Of a stretch of 34,141 nucleotides of DNA, positions 1-9,010 are shown piece after piece (position 1 is the stretch's first letter; the number at the start of each line of letters is the position of its first letter). The position numbers were made by a program, and so were the translations under genes. The notes under the pieces were generated by a model. The model made no database searches. It was not told the DNA's origin and worked only from the letters and a program-made list of their open reading frames with translations. Source of the stretch: Candidatus Bipolaricaulota bacterium (GTDB lineage Bacteria; Bipolaricaulota; Bipolaricaulia; Bipolaricaulales; Bipolaricaulaceae); NCBI GenBank assembly GCA_025060555.1, contig JANXBC010000002.1:1-34141 (forward strand), given 5' to 3'.

Positions 1-567
1 ACGGGGGTGGAGGAAAAGCCTGGGCTCGCCCACCTTTTAGCTCTGGGCGTGTTTCAGGAGTCTTGGCCTGACGAAGAAGCCCTTTGGCCGGGAGTAAAAG
101 CGGCTTTGGAGCAGGCGATAAACGCGGCCCAAGCGGAACGGGCCAGAGAAGGTGAGGCCCTGCGCCAAGCCCTCGAGCGGGAAAAACAAAGGCTTTTAGA
201 TCTCCTTTCTCAAGCAGAAACTCTGGCTACCGAGGATCAGAAACTAGCGGTGGAGAGATTAAAAGAGCGCATAGTGGAACCAGCAAGCCTTGATCCTGCC
301 AGGGTTAATGCGGAGATTTCCCTCCTCCTTGCGCGAAGCGATATGCGGGAGGAGTTGGATCGGCTGCATGCCCATGCTCGCCGGCTTGCTGCCCTCCTCG
401 CCCAAGATGGGTCGATTGGGAAGGAATTGGAATTCCTGGCCCAGGAGATCGGGCGGGAAGCGGGGACCCTTTCCGCTAAGGCCTACGGGGCAAGGCTTGC
501 GCAAGTTGCGTTGGATATGCGTTTGGTTGCGGAACGTATTCGCGAGCAGGCGCGCAACGTAGAATGA
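1..567 (+). CDS. yicC: YicC family protein, C-terminal part (5' end outside window)
   Basis: Frame open from base 1. C-terminus has the YicC/DUF1732 pattern (DMREELDRLHAHARRL...GKELEFLAQEIGREAGTLSAKAYGARLAQVALDMRLVAERIREQARNVE). Followed by gmk, a common neighbour. Confidence 0.9.
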   Translation, partial: TGVEEKPGLAHLLALGVFQESWPDEEALWPGVKAALEQAINAAQAERAREGEALRQALEREKQRLLDLLSQAETLATEDQKLAVERLKERIVEPASLDPARVNAEISLLLARSDMREELDRLHAHARRLAALLAQDGSIGKELEFLAQEIGREAGTLSAKAYGARLAQVALDMRLVAERIREQARNVE

Positions 568-1184
568 AAGACCTTCTTCCCAAAGGCGTTAGGGTTCAGG
601 GAGAGCGGGGAATCGCTTTTGTCATCGCTGGCCCTTCCGGAGCCGGGAAATCCTCGGTTATCTCTGCCCTTCTTTCCCGCGATCCGCGGTTGGTTTTTTC
701 CGTGTCTGCTACGACGCGGCCCCGCCGCCCAGACGAACTACACGGCCGCGATTATTACTTCCTAAGCGAAGAAGAGTTTGACCGCCTCATCGCCCAGGGT
801 GAGCTTTTGGAGTGGACCACTTATCAGGGCTATCGGTATGGCACACCCAAGGCCGAGGTTGTGGACAGGCTTAAGGATGGTTTGGATGTGGTGCTGAACG
901 TGGAGGTGCACGGTGCAAGGGCTATCCGCGCCGCGGGCTTGGGCTTTCCGGTGGTGCTCATCTTCTTGGTACCCCCAAGCTGGGAGGAGCTGGTGCGGCG
1001 GGTACGGAGCCGGGGAACAGAAAGCGAGGAGGCCCTGGCTGAACGCCTGCGCATCGCCCGGGCCGAGATCCAGTGCATCCCGGAGTTCGATTACCTTGTG
1101 GTCAACGACGCCCTTCCTGAGGCGGTAGCGCGGGTGGAGGCCATCATCCAGGCGGAACGGATGAGGATCATCCGATGCGCATAG
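564..1184 (+). CDS. gmk: Guanylate kinase
   Basis: P-loop IAGPSGAGKSS, VSATTRPRRPDELHGRDYYFLSEEEF; ATGA overlap with yicC. Confidence 0.97.
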   Translation: MKDLLPKGVRVQGERGIAFVIAGPSGAGKSSVISALLSRDPRLVFSVSATTRPRRPDELHGRDYYFLSEEEFDRLIAQGELLEWTTYQGYRYGTPKAEVVDRLKDGLDVVLNVEVHGARAIRAAGLGFPVVLIFLVPPSWEELVRRVRSRGTESEEALAERLRIARAEIQCIPEFDYLVVNDALPEAVARVEAIIQAERMRIIRCA

Positions 1185-1531
1185 GAATTGATATTGTGGA
1201 GGTGCCCCGCTTTCAGGCCTTTCTGAGCCGCCGCGGTGAGCGGGCCCTCTTGCGGCTCTTTACTCCCGAAGAACTCGCCTATGCCCAGCGGGGCGAGGGA
1301 GAGTTGTTCGTGCAGCGTCTGGCCGCAAGGTTCGCCGCAAAGGAGGCCTTTTGCAAAGCATTAGGCCGCGGCGTGCCGTTTCGAGAGATCCAAATCCTTG
1401 CCGGAGAAAACGGGCCACGCCTCCTTTGGCGTGGGCAGGAATTTCCTGTTTCGCTATCACACACCGCGGCTTTCGCTGCAGCGGTGGTCCTCATCCCATC
1501 CCAAGCTCGCGCAACCTCTCCCGCAGGGTGA
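1175..1531 (+). CDS. acpS: Holo-[acyl-carrier-protein] synthase
   Basis: MRIGIDIVEVPRF, AARFAAKEAFCKALG, VSLSHTAAFAAAVV; short AcpS-type 4'-phosphopantetheinyl transferase. Confidence 0.93.
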   Translation: MRIGIDIVEVPRFQAFLSRRGERALLRLFTPEELAYAQRGEGELFVQRLAARFAAKEAFCKALGRGVPFREIQILAGENGPRLLWRGQEFPVSLSHTAAFAAAVVLIPSQARATSPAG

Positions 1532-3158
1532 TGGTCTCCCGCACCGGCTGCGCGGACAGGTATTTTTCAGTCTCGGCCTGAGCCATGTCTTCCTGAAGCT
1601 TCTTTACCGAAAGCCGTACTTGCCGCTTGGCCTCGTTGATGCCGATGATCTTAGCCGTGACCTCCTGCCCAAGCCGCAAGACCTCGGAGGGATGACCTAT
1701 GCGCTCGTTGGAGATCTCGGAGACGTGGATTAGGCCCTCCACCGCGGGGGTGATGCGCACGAAGGCCCCGAACTCTTTGATTTGGGTGACCGGGCCGGAG
1801 ACCACCGAACCAACGGAATACTGCTCGAGGAACTCCTCCCATGGGTCTTGCTGCAGGGCTTTGAGGGAGAGGCTAATTCGGCGATTTTGCGGGTCCACTT
1901 TCAGGACCATGGCCCGCACCTTTTGGCCAGGCTGAATCACCTCCTTGGGATGAGAGATGCGCTCCCAAGAGAGCTCCGACACATGCACAAGTCCTTCGAT
2001 CCCGGGCTCAAGCTCAACAAAAGCCCCGAAGTCTGTGATGTTTGTGACCTTCCCCTCTACCAACGCTCCCTTGGGATAGCGATGCTCCACATCTTCCCAA
2101 GGATCGGGGAGGGCTTTGCGCAAGGAGAGGCTGATGCGGCGCTCAGCCTCATTCACCGCAAGCACCACAACCTCGACCTCCTGGCCCGGCTGAACCACTT
2201 CCTTGGGATGCTTCACCGGCGTCCAGGAAAGCTCGGAGATGTGCACAAGGCCTTCCACATCCTCTTCCAGCTCCACAAAAGCCCCGAAGTCCGTGAGGGA
2301 AACAACCCGGCCTTTGACCTTCGCCCCCACAGGATAGCGTTGGGCGATGCCCTCCCACGGGTTTGGGCGCAGACGTTTTATCGATAGAGAAATGCGTTCC
2401 TCCTCGCGGTTAGCTTCGAGGACCATCACCTTGATTTTTTGTCCGGGCCGGAATTTGCCCGGCGGCGGAGCAGGGATATCCTTCCAGCAAATCTCGGTAC
2501 GGTGCACAAGGCCATCGTGGCCACCAACATCCACGAAAACCCCAAAATCTACAACGCTTTTTATCGTGCCCTCGATGACTTTCCCGGGGGTGAGGGAAGC
2601 AAAGAGCGCGTCCTTGGCGCGCTCCTCTTGATCTTTTTGCCATTCTTTGCGGGACACCACGATGTTTCGTGTGCGCCGGGAAAACTCAATGATCTTTAGG
2701 TCCAAAGCTTTGCCCCGCAGCCGCTCGAACTTCGTGGAGATGCCCTTCCCCAGGTGCGAGGCTGGTAAGAAGGCCCGAATACCCCCAAGATCCACCTGAA
2801 AGCCTGCTCCAGAGACCTCGGCCACCACCGTGCCACGCACCGGGGCACTGGAACGATAGGCATGTTCAAGTTCGGCAAACTTCTTGGCAAAAAACGCTTG
2901 TCGCTCGGAAATGTAGACTGTGCCGTTTTCTTCATCGATGTAGGTGATGAGGACCTCCAGGACTTGCCCCGGTTCGACCTTTTCGTGGCCAGGGGCAAGC
3001 TCCTCTTTGGGGAGCACGGCCTCGGACTTGTAACCGATGTCCACTAAAATCTCGCTTTCCCCGACCTGAACCACCCGACCTTGTACCGTATCCCCTCGGC
3101 TGAAAAGCCGGATATCGTTCTCACCGAGGGCTTCCTCCATTTTTATCCACTCCGCCAT
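1491..3158 (-). CDS. rpsA: 30S ribosomal protein S1, six S1 repeats
   Basis: Six S1/OB repeats (e.g. GAKVKGRVVSLTDFGAFVELEEDVEGLVHISELSW). Start placed at ATG 3158 (MAEWIKMEEALGEND) with upstream AGGTGAT; the listed ORF extends to 3224. Confidence 0.95.
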   Translation of the reverse strand: MAEWIKMEEALGENDIRLFSRGDTVQGRVVQVGESEILVDIGYKSEAVLPKEELAPGHEKVEPGQVLEVLITYIDEENGTVYISERQAFFAKKFAELEHAYRSSAPVRGTVVAEVSGAGFQVDLGGIRAFLPASHLGKGISTKFERLRGKALDLKIIEFSRRTRNIVVSRKEWQKDQEERAKDALFASLTPGKVIEGTIKSVVDFGVFVDVGGHDGLVHRTEICWKDIPAPPPGKFRPGQKIKVMVLEANREEERISLSIKRLRPNPWEGIAQRYPVGAKVKGRVVSLTDFGAFVELEEDVEGLVHISELSWTPVKHPKEVVQPGQEVEVVVLAVNEAERRISLSLRKALPDPWEDVEHRYPKGALVEGKVTNITDFGAFVELEPGIEGLVHVSELSWERISHPKEVIQPGQKVRAMVLKVDPQNRRISLSLKALQQDPWEEFLEQYSVGSVVSGPVTQIKEFGAFVRITPAVEGLIHVSEISNERIGHPSEVLRLGQEVTAKIIGINEAKRQVRLSVKKLQEDMAQAETEKYLSAQPVRETITLRERLRELGMG

Positions 3159-3190
3159 TCCAATCACCTCGATAGGTTTCCCCTTGCGGG

Positions 3191-3231
3191 CCCACGTACA
3201 AAGACCCAGGTTAGCGTGGGGCAATCTTATA
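3191..3231 (-). promoter_or_regulatory. Putative rpsA promoter and 5' leader stem-loop
   Basis: Minus-strand TATAAG (3231-3226) followed by inverted repeat CCCACG(3220-3215)...CGTGGG(3196-3191), then SD and ATG at 3158. Confidence 0.4.
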
Positions 3232-3253
3232 CGTGGGAAACTCTCCGCTCAAA

Positions 3254-3874
3254 TCAGAGGCTGAGGAGACGCTCCATTAGGCGTTGGGAAAGAACACGAT
3301 AGCGTTCGGGCTTGGGCAAATCCTGGGGAAGACCTTGGGCCAGGTCTTCCACGGTGAACGGTTGGCCAATGCGGACCTCCACCTTGGGGAATCGCCAGCG
3401 TGGCCGCGGTGGGTAATTTCCATGGGGCACGATCCGCACGGGGATGAACGGGAGGTTCAACAGTTCCGCGAAGCGAATGGCACCGGGCTTTGGTTTGGCG
3501 CCGGGGCGGGTGGTGCCCTCGGGGAAAATCCCGATCCACCGCGCGCGTTTTGCCGCCCGCATTGTCTTCCGGAAATCGCGGGGGCCGAACTCCTCGCGAT
3601 TGATCACCACGGCAAAACCCCACACGAACGGGGCGAACGCCGGGTTTCGCAGCAGTCCATGTCGCGCAAGAAACACAATGCGCCGAAACGGCCCAAAGGC
3701 TACACAGAGGATGGGAATGTCCCAATACGAGCGGTGTGGCGCCACTACAAGGCCCCGGGAAGCTGGTCTTCCCTTAACAGAAAGCCGGAAAGCCCCCCAG
3801 ATTAGGGGGGTGGCGAGCCCCACAAGGAGGGCATAGAAAAGATCACGGATTCGCTCAAGAAGCCAGACGAGCAC
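3254..3874 (-). CDS. plsC: 1-acyl-sn-glycerol-3-phosphate acyltransferase (PlsC family)
   Basis: HX4D motif APHRSYWD, and GIFPEGTTRPG. Confidence 0.88.
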   Translation of the reverse strand: MLVWLLERIRDLFYALLVGLATPLIWGAFRLSVKGRPASRGLVVAPHRSYWDIPILCVAFGPFRRIVFLARHGLLRNPAFAPFVWGFAVVINREEFGPRDFRKTMRAAKRARWIGIFPEGTTRPGAKPKPGAIRFAELLNLPFIPVRIVPHGNYPPRPRWRFPKVEVRIGQPFTVEDLAQGLPQDLPKPERYRVLSQRLMERLLSL

Positions 3875-4472
3875 GTCGCTCCTCCACGAGCTTCAGCACG
3901 AGTTTCAGTACCTCATCGGGGTCTTTTCCCGTGGTATCCAGCACCACTGCGTCGGGAGCAGGCCGGAGGGGAGCACAGGACCGGGTGGAGTCCCGTTCAT
4001 CCCTCCGCCGGATGGCTTCCAAAACTTCCGCGAATGTGCCCCCCTGCTCCCGCTGCCTTCGCCGGGCGCGCTCCTCCAAGGTGGCCCAAAGAAATATTTT
4101 TAGCTCAGCATCGGGCAGAACCACGGTGCCGATGTCCCTGCCCTCCATCACCACGTCTCGCCCCGCCGCGATCCGCCGCTGCAGCTCCACCAGGCGTGCC
4201 CGGACCCGGGCGTCCGCCGCAAGTCGAGAGCTAAGCTCGTCCAGCTCAGGGTTAGACAGCAAATTTGTCACGTCCTCCCCGTTGAGAAACACCCGTCCAT
4301 CCTCACCTACGGTGATGTCCATGTCTTCCAGGGCCAGGCCGCGGTGATGGGCCAAAGCAGCAGCACGGTACATCGCCCCCGTGGGGACGAAGAGAAAACC
4401 CAGGGCATGAGCCAGGCGTTTCCCAAGCGTAGTTTTTCCGGCCGCCGCTGGACCGTCAATAGCGATCTTCAT
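3855..4472 (-). CDS. cmk: Cytidylate kinase
   Basis: MKIAIDGPAAAGKTTLGKRLA, PTGAMYRAAAL, VMEGRDIGTVVLPDAELKIFL. ATG at 4472 overlaps the ispE stop. Confidence 0.95.
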   Translation of the reverse strand: MKIAIDGPAAAGKTTLGKRLAHALGFLFVPTGAMYRAAALAHHRGLALEDMDITVGEDGRVFLNGEDVTNLLSNPELDELSSRLAADARVRARLVELQRRIAAGRDVVMEGRDIGTVVLPDAELKIFLWATLEERARRRQREQGGTFAEVLEAIRRRDERDSTRSCAPLRPAPDAVVLDTTGKDPDEVLKLVLKLVEERRARLAS

Positions 4473-5344
4473 CCTATGATCTTGTACCCGCGGTCCACCG
4501 GCCGCGCAACATGCAAGGCCGCCTCTACCCGCCCCGAAAGCTCGGCCCGTGCCCACTCCGCTTCTTCTACGGAAGGAAACGCAAGAAAGAGGGACGAGCC
4601 TGATCCGCTCATTCCTACGCCTAAACTCGGGATGCCCTCAAGCACAGAGCGAATCCTTTCTAGTTCCGGTCTGAGATGAGCAGAAGCGGGCCAAAGATCA
4701 TTCACGAAGGGCGGGATCTTCGGAACCCCTTGTGGGGGGGAAGGAGGGATACCCAGCCTATCGAGAGTTTGGTACACCGCGGCGGTGGGGCAAGAAAACG
4801 CAGGGATGACCAAAAGAAACGCGGCCGGCAGCGCAAGGTCCACGGGAGTGACGCGGTCTCCGATCCCCTCCACCCAAGCTGGGCTTCTCCCAAGAAAAAA
4901 GGGGACGTCTGCGCCGAGTTTTGCCCCAATCTTTGCGAGTTCGTCCGGGGTTTTCCCGAGGTTATAGAGGGTGTTCAGCCCGGCCAAAACCGCCGCGGCA
5001 TCAGCACTTCCGCCACCAAGGCCTGCACCCGCAGGTATCCTCTTTTTAAGCACAATGCGCACCCCAAAATCTGTTTGGGAAAGGAGCGTTTGAGCCGCGC
5101 GATACGCGAGGTTTTTCTCCGGTGGCCCAAGTTCAACGGAACTCCATAGTTCAATCCCCCGTGGAAGCGGCTCAAGCTGGATTTCGTCAGCTAGATCTAC
5201 TGCGCAAAAGAGGCTCTGAAGGAGGTGATAACCATCCTCCCTCTTCCCCACTATGCGCAAAACGAGGTTCAGCTTTGCGTATGCCAGGACTTTGAGCTGT
5301 TCCCTGGCTTTTTCTTCGGGAGCGCTTCCATAAGCGTGCTTCAT
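4469..5344 (-). CDS. ispE: 4-diphosphocytidyl-2-C-methyl-D-erythritol kinase
   Basis: GHMP kinase motif PAGAGLGGGSADAAAVL, AYAKLNLVLRIVGKREDGYHLL, GMSGSGSSLFLAF. Confidence 0.95.
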   Translation of the reverse strand: MKHAYGSAPEEKAREQLKVLAYAKLNLVLRIVGKREDGYHLLQSLFCAVDLADEIQLEPLPRGIELWSSVELGPPEKNLAYRAAQTLLSQTDFGVRIVLKKRIPAGAGLGGGSADAAAVLAGLNTLYNLGKTPDELAKIGAKLGADVPFFLGRSPAWVEGIGDRVTPVDLALPAAFLLVIPAFSCPTAAVYQTLDRLGIPPSPPQGVPKIPPFVNDLWPASAHLRPELERIRSVLEGIPSLGVGMSGSGSSLFLAFPSVEEAEWARAELSGRVEAALHVARPVDRGYKIIG

Positions 5345-5365
5345 TGGCGAATTATCGCATTTCCA

Positions 5366-6583
5366 TCATTTGTCGGGAGGGAAAATGACAAGGCTTCCGT
5401 CCTTGATCACAGCCCATACCAGATTCTGTCCCATCCAATACGGGATCTCCTCGAACGCTCGAACATCCCAGACCACCAAATCCGCGCGTTTCCCAGCCTC
5501 CACCGAGCCGATCTCCTGGGCGAGGTTGAGGGAAGCCGCGGCGTTCAACGTCACTGCCGTCAAAACCTCCTCCGCTGTCATCCCGAGTTTGAGGACAGCA
5601 AGGCTCATGATGAAGGGTAAGGAGGCAAGAGGGCAAGAGCCGGGGTTGAAGTCCGTGCCCAACGCTACGGGAACCCCGGCCTCGATGAGCCTCCGCGCGG
5701 GCGGATAGGGCTCGTCAAGGAGGAACGCTGTCCCCGGGAGGAGCACGGCCACGGTGCCCCCGCGGGCCAGGGCCTGGATCCCCTCTTCTGAAACGTGCAG
5801 GAGATGTTCGGCCGAGGTGGCCCGAAGGTCCGCCGCGAGCTCCGCCGCACCCACATATGCCAGCTCATCGGCGTGGACCTTGAGGCCCAGGCCCAAGCGG
5901 CGCGCGGCCTCCAGGATCCGGCGGGCCTCCTCCACGGTGTAGAAGCCGCGGTCGCAAAAAACATCGCAGAACCGGGCCAGGCCATCTTTGGCCACGACGG
6001 GCAGCATCTCTTCCACAAGGAGGCGCACGTACTCGTCCCGGCCGACCTCCGGGGGGAAGGCGTGGGCGCCCATGAAGGTGGGCACAAGTGCCATGGGCAG
6101 GGTCTCCGAAAGTCGGCGGATGGCGCGCAAAATCTTGAGCTCGTCCGCAAGGGAGAGGCCGTAGCCAGACTTCACCTCGACCGTGGTGACGCCCTGAGCG
6201 AGCATGCGGAGGAGGCGGGGCTTGGCTAGTTGAACGAGCTCCTCCTCGGAGGCCGCGCGGGTGGCGCGAACGGTGGTGAAAATCCCCCCACCCGTGTATT
6301 TCTCCCCCCTGGCCCGGGCGAGGAACTCCTGAACGCGGTTCCCAGCGAAAACGGCATGGGTGTGGGGGTCCACAAGCCCTGGGGTCACACACCTTCCCGC
6401 GCAGTCTAAAACGGGGCCAGAAAAAGACGGGCACCTCCCTTGGCCTATCGCCGCAATGCGCCCACCGCGAATCGCCACATAAGCGTTTCGCAAGACAACC
6501 AATTCTCTCTGGGCTCTACCGGCTTGCGCTGCTGAGCCCTTAGGCGTAACTAGCTCGCCGATCCCCAAAATAAGAAGGTCCAC
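5366..6583 (-). CDS. hutI: Imidazolonepropionase
   Basis: DPHTHAVFAGNRVQEF, GGGIFTTVRATR, EVKSGYGLSLADELKILR, ALGTDFNPGSCPLASLPFIMSLAV. Start GTG 6583 (or TTG 6589). Confidence 0.95.
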   Translation of the reverse strand: MDLLILGIGELVTPKGSAAQAGRAQRELVVLRNAYVAIRGGRIAAIGQGRCPSFSGPVLDCAGRCVTPGLVDPHTHAVFAGNRVQEFLARARGEKYTGGGIFTTVRATRAASEEELVQLAKPRLLRMLAQGVTTVEVKSGYGLSLADELKILRAIRRLSETLPMALVPTFMGAHAFPPEVGRDEYVRLLVEEMLPVVAKDGLARFCDVFCDRGFYTVEEARRILEAARRLGLGLKVHADELAYVGAAELAADLRATSAEHLLHVSEEGIQALARGGTVAVLLPGTAFLLDEPYPPARRLIEAGVPVALGTDFNPGSCPLASLPFIMSLAVLKLGMTAEEVLTAVTLNAAASLNLAQEIGSVEAGKRADLVVWDVRAFEEIPYWMGQNLVWAVIKDGSLVIFPPDK

Positions 6584-6589
6584 AACCAA

Positions 6590-6612
6590 ATTTTATCGCT
6601 CTCGGTTATACT
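6590..6612. promoter_or_regulatory. Divergent hutI/hutH -10 elements
   Basis: Plus strand TATACT at 6607-6612 (7 nt before hutH GTG 6620); minus strand TAAAAT at 6595-6590 (6 nt before hutI GTG 6583). Confidence 0.5.
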
Positions 6613-6619
6613 GTTTGGT

Positions 6620-8113
6620 GTGATCGAGCTTGATGGTCATCTGACGTTGGATGCTGCGGAGAGCGTCGTTTTTGAGAACAGTCCCGTGAAGATTTCCTTG
6701 CAAGCCCAAGAAAAGATGATCGCTTCCCACCGCGCTCTTCTTGCTGTGCTCAAGGATGGGAAAGCAGTGTACGGGGTGAACACAGGGTTCGGGGCCCTGT
6801 CCCGCGTGCGCGTGCCCAAGGAGGAGCTTTCCCAGCTGCAATTGAACCTCGTGCGTTCCCATGCCGTGGGGGTCGGGGAGCCCCTTCCGGACCGTGTTGT
6901 GCGTGCCGTCCTCCTCTTTCGAATCAACTCTTTTCTCCAAGGGGCGTCGGGCGTGCGGCCGGAGCTTGTGGAGTTGCTGGCGGAAATGCTTAATCGCGGG
7001 GTTTATCCGGTGATCCCCGCCCAAGGCTCGGTGGGCGCCTCTGGGGATCTCGCGCCATTGGCGCACCTGGCCTTGGTCCTGATCGGGGAGGGGCGGGCGC
7101 GCTTCCGTGGGGCGGAGCTTTCGGGTGGGGAGGCGTTGCGCCGGGCCGGGCTTTCCCCCCTTTCCGAGCTTCATCCCAAAGAGGGGCTGGCCCTCCTTAA
7201 CGGCACCTCCGTGATGTTGGCCCAGCTTTTCTGCGCCTGGGTTTTGGGGCAGCGCGCCCTCACCGCAGCCCTGGGAGTGGCTGCCCTCTCTTTTCAGGCC
7301 CTTCGTGGGTGCACCCAACCTCTCGATCCCCGCGTCCACGCATTCCGGCCACATCCAGGACAGGTGAAGATAGCCGAAGCCCTGCGCAATTTTCTTTCGG
7401 GAAGCGCACTCACCGACACCTTCGCGGATGATGTCCAAGACCCTTATTCTCTCCGATGTTTGCCGCAAATCCTTGGTCCGGTATGGGAGACTCTGACCCG
7501 CCTCCGGGAAACTTTAGAAGTCGAGATGAACGCGGCCACGGATAACCCCCTCGTGTTGCCCGAGGGGGAGGTCCTGTGTGGTGGAAATTTCCACGGTCAG
7601 ATTTTAGCCATGGCTGCAGAGGAACTGGGTATAGCCTTGGCGCTCCTTGGCAATTCCTGTGAGCGCCGCCTCAATCTCCTCCTCAATGCCCAAGACCGCG
7701 GCCTCCCCCCGTTTTTGGCGCGCACGCCAGGAAAAAGCTCCGGCCTCATGGTCCTGCAATACACTGCCGCCGCCCTTTGCGCAGAAAACAAGGTCCTTGC
7801 GCACCCCGCTGCTGTGGACACCATCCCTACCTCGGGGGGAAAGGAAGATCACAACTCCATGGGAGGGACATCCACTTGGAAAGCCCTGCGGATCGCGAAA
7901 AACGTTGTAAATCAGGTGGCTTCGGAGGCGGTGGCGGCGCGTTGGGCTGTAGCCCTGCAGGGGGAGGACAAGCTCTCCCCGGCCACACGGAGCTTCTACG
8001 AAAGGCTTAAGGCGCTTGTGCCGCCCCCGGGTGAAGACCAAGACATGAGCGAGCATATCGCTCGTGTCGCTGAAAACATCGGGGAAGGAGGGCTTACTAT
8101 CCATGGGATTTAA
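6620..8113 (+). CDS. hutH: Histidine ammonia-lyase
   Basis: MIO motif GSVGASGDLAPLAHLALV, YGVNTGFGALS, DNPLVLPEGEVLCGGNFHGQ. Confidence 0.96.
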   Translation: MIELDGHLTLDAAESVVFENSPVKISLQAQEKMIASHRALLAVLKDGKAVYGVNTGFGALSRVRVPKEELSQLQLNLVRSHAVGVGEPLPDRVVRAVLLFRINSFLQGASGVRPELVELLAEMLNRGVYPVIPAQGSVGASGDLAPLAHLALVLIGEGRARFRGAELSGGEALRRAGLSPLSELHPKEGLALLNGTSVMLAQLFCAWVLGQRALTAALGVAALSFQALRGCTQPLDPRVHAFRPHPGQVKIAEALRNFLSGSALTDTFADDVQDPYSLRCLPQILGPVWETLTRLRETLEVEMNAATDNPLVLPEGEVLCGGNFHGQILAMAAEELGIALALLGNSCERRLNLLLNAQDRGLPPFLARTPGKSSGLMVLQYTAAALCAENKVLAHPAAVDTIPTSGGKEDHNSMGGTSTWKALRIAKNVVNQVASEAVAARWAVALQGEDKLSPATRSFYERLKALVPPPGEDQDMSEHIARVAENIGEGGLTIHGI

Positions 8114-8996
8114 AGCGGGAACAGTCGCTGTTGTGGGCAAGACCAACGTGGGGAAGTCCTCGTTCATCAACGCTGTGCTGGGCCGAAAAGTGGTCATCGT
8201 CTCAGATCGGCCCCAGACCACGCGCAACCGCATCCGCTGCATCTACAACACCGAGGGCGCCCAGGTGGTGTTCGTGGATACTCCTGGACTACATCAACCG
8301 GTGAACAAACTTTCCGCCCATCTTCTTAAGGAGGCTTTGCGGGCACTGGCCGGCGTGGATGAACTCGTATACATGGTCGAACCCACAGGGAAAGTGGACA
8401 AGTACGATGAGACGATACTTCCCCGTATCCAATCTCTTCCCTGCCCGAAGGTGTTGCTGGTGAACAAGATCGACCTTGCCAAGGGAAACGATCTTCCCGA
8501 GACCCTTCTGGCCTATGATCGGCTGGGGATCTTCAACGACCTCGTGCCCATCTCCGCAAAGCGTGGAACGAACGTAGATCGCGCCCTTCAGGTAATCATA
8601 AATCATCTTCCTGAGGGAGAGCCTTTGTTTCCTCCAGATCTAGCCTTTCCCACTGACCGCCCATTGGAGTTCATCGTGGCGGAACTGATCCGGGAAAAAA
8701 TTTTCACCCTTACGTACCAGGAAATCCCCTACTCCACGGCGGTAGTGGTGGAAGAGATTCGTGAGCGGGAGGACAAACCACTCCTTGAGATCTACGCCAC
8801 AATTTATGTAGCTAAAGACTCACAAAAGGGGATCATAATCGGGGCTGGGGGGCAAAAGCTCAAAGAAATTGGGAGATTGGCGCGGCTGGAGCTAGAGGCC
8901 ATGTTGGGAAAGAAGGTTTTCCTTTCTCTGCAGGTGCGGGTGCGGCCGAAATGGACGGAGGATGAAGCGGAGATCGCCCGACTCACCGGCGATTGA
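8103..8996 (+). CDS. era: GTPase Era
   Basis: G1 GKTNVGKSSFINAVLG, DTPGLHQP, NKIDLAKG, C-terminal KH domain (IIIGAGGQKLKEIGRLARLELEAMLGKKVFLSLQVRV). ATG 8103 overlaps the hutH end. Confidence 0.96.
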   Translation: MGFKAGTVAVVGKTNVGKSSFINAVLGRKVVIVSDRPQTTRNRIRCIYNTEGAQVVFVDTPGLHQPVNKLSAHLLKEALRALAGVDELVYMVEPTGKVDKYDETILPRIQSLPCPKVLLVNKIDLAKGNDLPETLLAYDRLGIFNDLVPISAKRGTNVDRALQVIINHLPEGEPLFPPDLAFPTDRPLEFIVAELIREKIFTLTYQEIPYSTAVVVEEIREREDKPLLEIYATIYVAKDSQKGIIIGAGGQKLKEIGRLARLELEAMLGKKVFLSLQVRVRPKWTEDEAEIARLTGD

Positions 8997-9010
8997 TATA
9001 CTAGCCATTG

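Noticed and set aside
6593-7468. 291-aa minus-strand ORF antisense to hutH
   Set aside because: Lies opposite a clear HutH frame; sequence is low-information and typical of high-GC antisense reading frames.
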